Of a DNA stretch of 5,685 bases, positions 5,199 to 5,685 are shown piece by piece. The position numbers and the translations under genes were made by a program. The notes beneath the pieces are model-generated. The model saw nothing but the letters and a program-made list of their open reading frames with translations. It made no database searches and was not told the DNA's origin. This stretch comes from an uncultured Oscillospiraceae bacterium (GTDB lineage Bacteria; Bacillota; Clostridia; Oscillospirales; Oscillospiraceae). Numbering within the stretch: position 1 is the stretch's first letter; each line of letters begins with the position of its first letter. The stretch lies in assembly GCA_934546725.1 (NCBI GenBank), contig CAKTED010000119.1, forward strand, positions 1 through 5,685, written 5' to 3'.

Positions 5199-5685
5199 AA
5201 GCGTTCCCTGATGGAAAGAGCCTTTGTGCGAGACGGGAATAGAGCCGCCCGCAGCGGAAAAGCCGGGAGATGAGAAGCCCGAGCTCTGCCACAAGAACTC
5301 CGCCGAAAACGTCCCATATAACGTGCTGCTTTGTAAGCAGCGTGGACGCGAAGACCATCAGCGCGAATATGCAGCAGAATACGCGGTAGCCCCTGCTCAG
5401 ACTTTTGCAGCGCACGGAGCCGCGAAAAACTATCCAGCTGTCAAGGCAGTGGATGGATGGAAAGAGCATATCCGGTTTATCAAGTCTGTAAATGATGCTC
5501 AGAAGCCATGTGCATGGGCCGGCGACTTCGGAATCTGGCCGCACTGTGCCGGTAGGGATGATTATGAAGATGGCAAAGGAGATAAGCTTTGCAATATGTT
5601 CGCCCGCAAGAACCTCGAAGCAGATATCCTGGCGCCCCTTTGCAATAATAATATAACCCAGCACCCAAAAAACGAATGCCAGGAC
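5197..5685 (-). CDS. PAP2 superfamily phosphatase, C-terminal part (start outside window)
   Basis: PAP2 enzymes dephosphorylate membrane lipid phosphates (phosphatidate, isoprenyl pyrophosphates) through a histidine intermediate. The frame is open to the right edge: seven codons (VLAFVFW) precede the GTG at 5664 and complete a transmembrane segment, so that GTG is internal and the gene starts outside the window. The 162 visible residues contain, in visible numbering, TVRP (47-50; the RP of motif 1), LFPSIH (74-79; motif 2, normally PSGH) with His79, and STLLTKQHVIWD (114-125; motif 3, normally SRx5Hx3D) with His121 and Asp125. The motif-3 arginine is replaced by threonine and the motif-1 lysine is not at its usual spacing. 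I recall this variant pattern from a PAP2 subgroup in Clostridia. Catalysis is likely but not certain. It is followed by prsW after 12 bp. Confidence 0.87.
   Translation of the reverse strand, partial: VLAFVFWVLGYIIIAKGRQDICFEVLAGEHIAKLISFAIFIIIPTGTVRPDSEVAGPCTWLLSIIYRLDKPDMLFPSIHCLDSWIVFRGSVRCKSLSRGYRVFCCIFALMVFASTLLTKQHVIWDVFGGVLVAELGLLISRLFRCGRLYSRLAQRLFPSGNA

Noticed and set aside
5197..5664. GTG at 5664 as the start of the PAP2 gene
   Set aside because: The frame stays open to the window edge and the upstream residues complete a transmembrane segment; no ribosome binding site precedes this GTG.

Overview
The window looks like chromosomal DNA from an anaerobic, probably gut-associated member of the Firmicutes (Clostridia). 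The reasons are strong AAGGAGG-type ribosome binding sites, a TTGACA/TATAAT sigma-A type promoter, MepA/NorM-like MATE transporters, a propionate CoA-transferase-like enzyme of fermentative metabolism, and a PrsW protease. This taxonomic reading is inference from gene content. There are no rRNA, tRNA, CRISPR, insertion sequence or phage genes that I can recognise.

Layout. From the left edge to 2661 two genes read rightwards. The first is the C-terminal part of a MATE efflux transporter (its start lies before the window). After a 21-bp gap comes a complete 516-residue acyl-CoA:acetate CoA-transferase of the Pct/YdiF type. From 2662 to 2976 is a convergent intergenic stretch without a convincing gene. 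It is packed with inverted repeats, including a probable bidirectional terminator and a perfect 12-bp-arm palindrome. From 2977 to the right edge three genes read leftwards. In transcription order they are a PAP2-type phosphatase (start beyond the right edge), a PrsW-family intramembrane protease, and a second, complete MATE transporter. The phosphatase and protease are separated by 12 bp and are almost certainly co-transcribed.

Regulation. The second MATE gene has its own near-consensus promoter just after prsW. Its leader of about 110 nt folds into consecutive hairpins, the last of which is an intrinsic terminator whose U-tract touches the Shine-Dalgarno sequence. An alternative pairing can be drawn that would break both the first hairpin and the terminator stem. 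This is the most interesting thing in the window: a candidate riboswitch or other attenuation device controlling a drug/metabolite exporter. I could not match it to a riboswitch class by eye.

How the genes work together. Two exporters, a short-chain acyl-CoA transferase, a lipid-phosphate phosphatase-like protein and a membrane protease do not form an obvious single pathway. The coherent units are MATE-pct, PAP2-prsW and the independently regulated MATE. Apart from the leader RNA and the intergenic palindromes this is an ordinary region.
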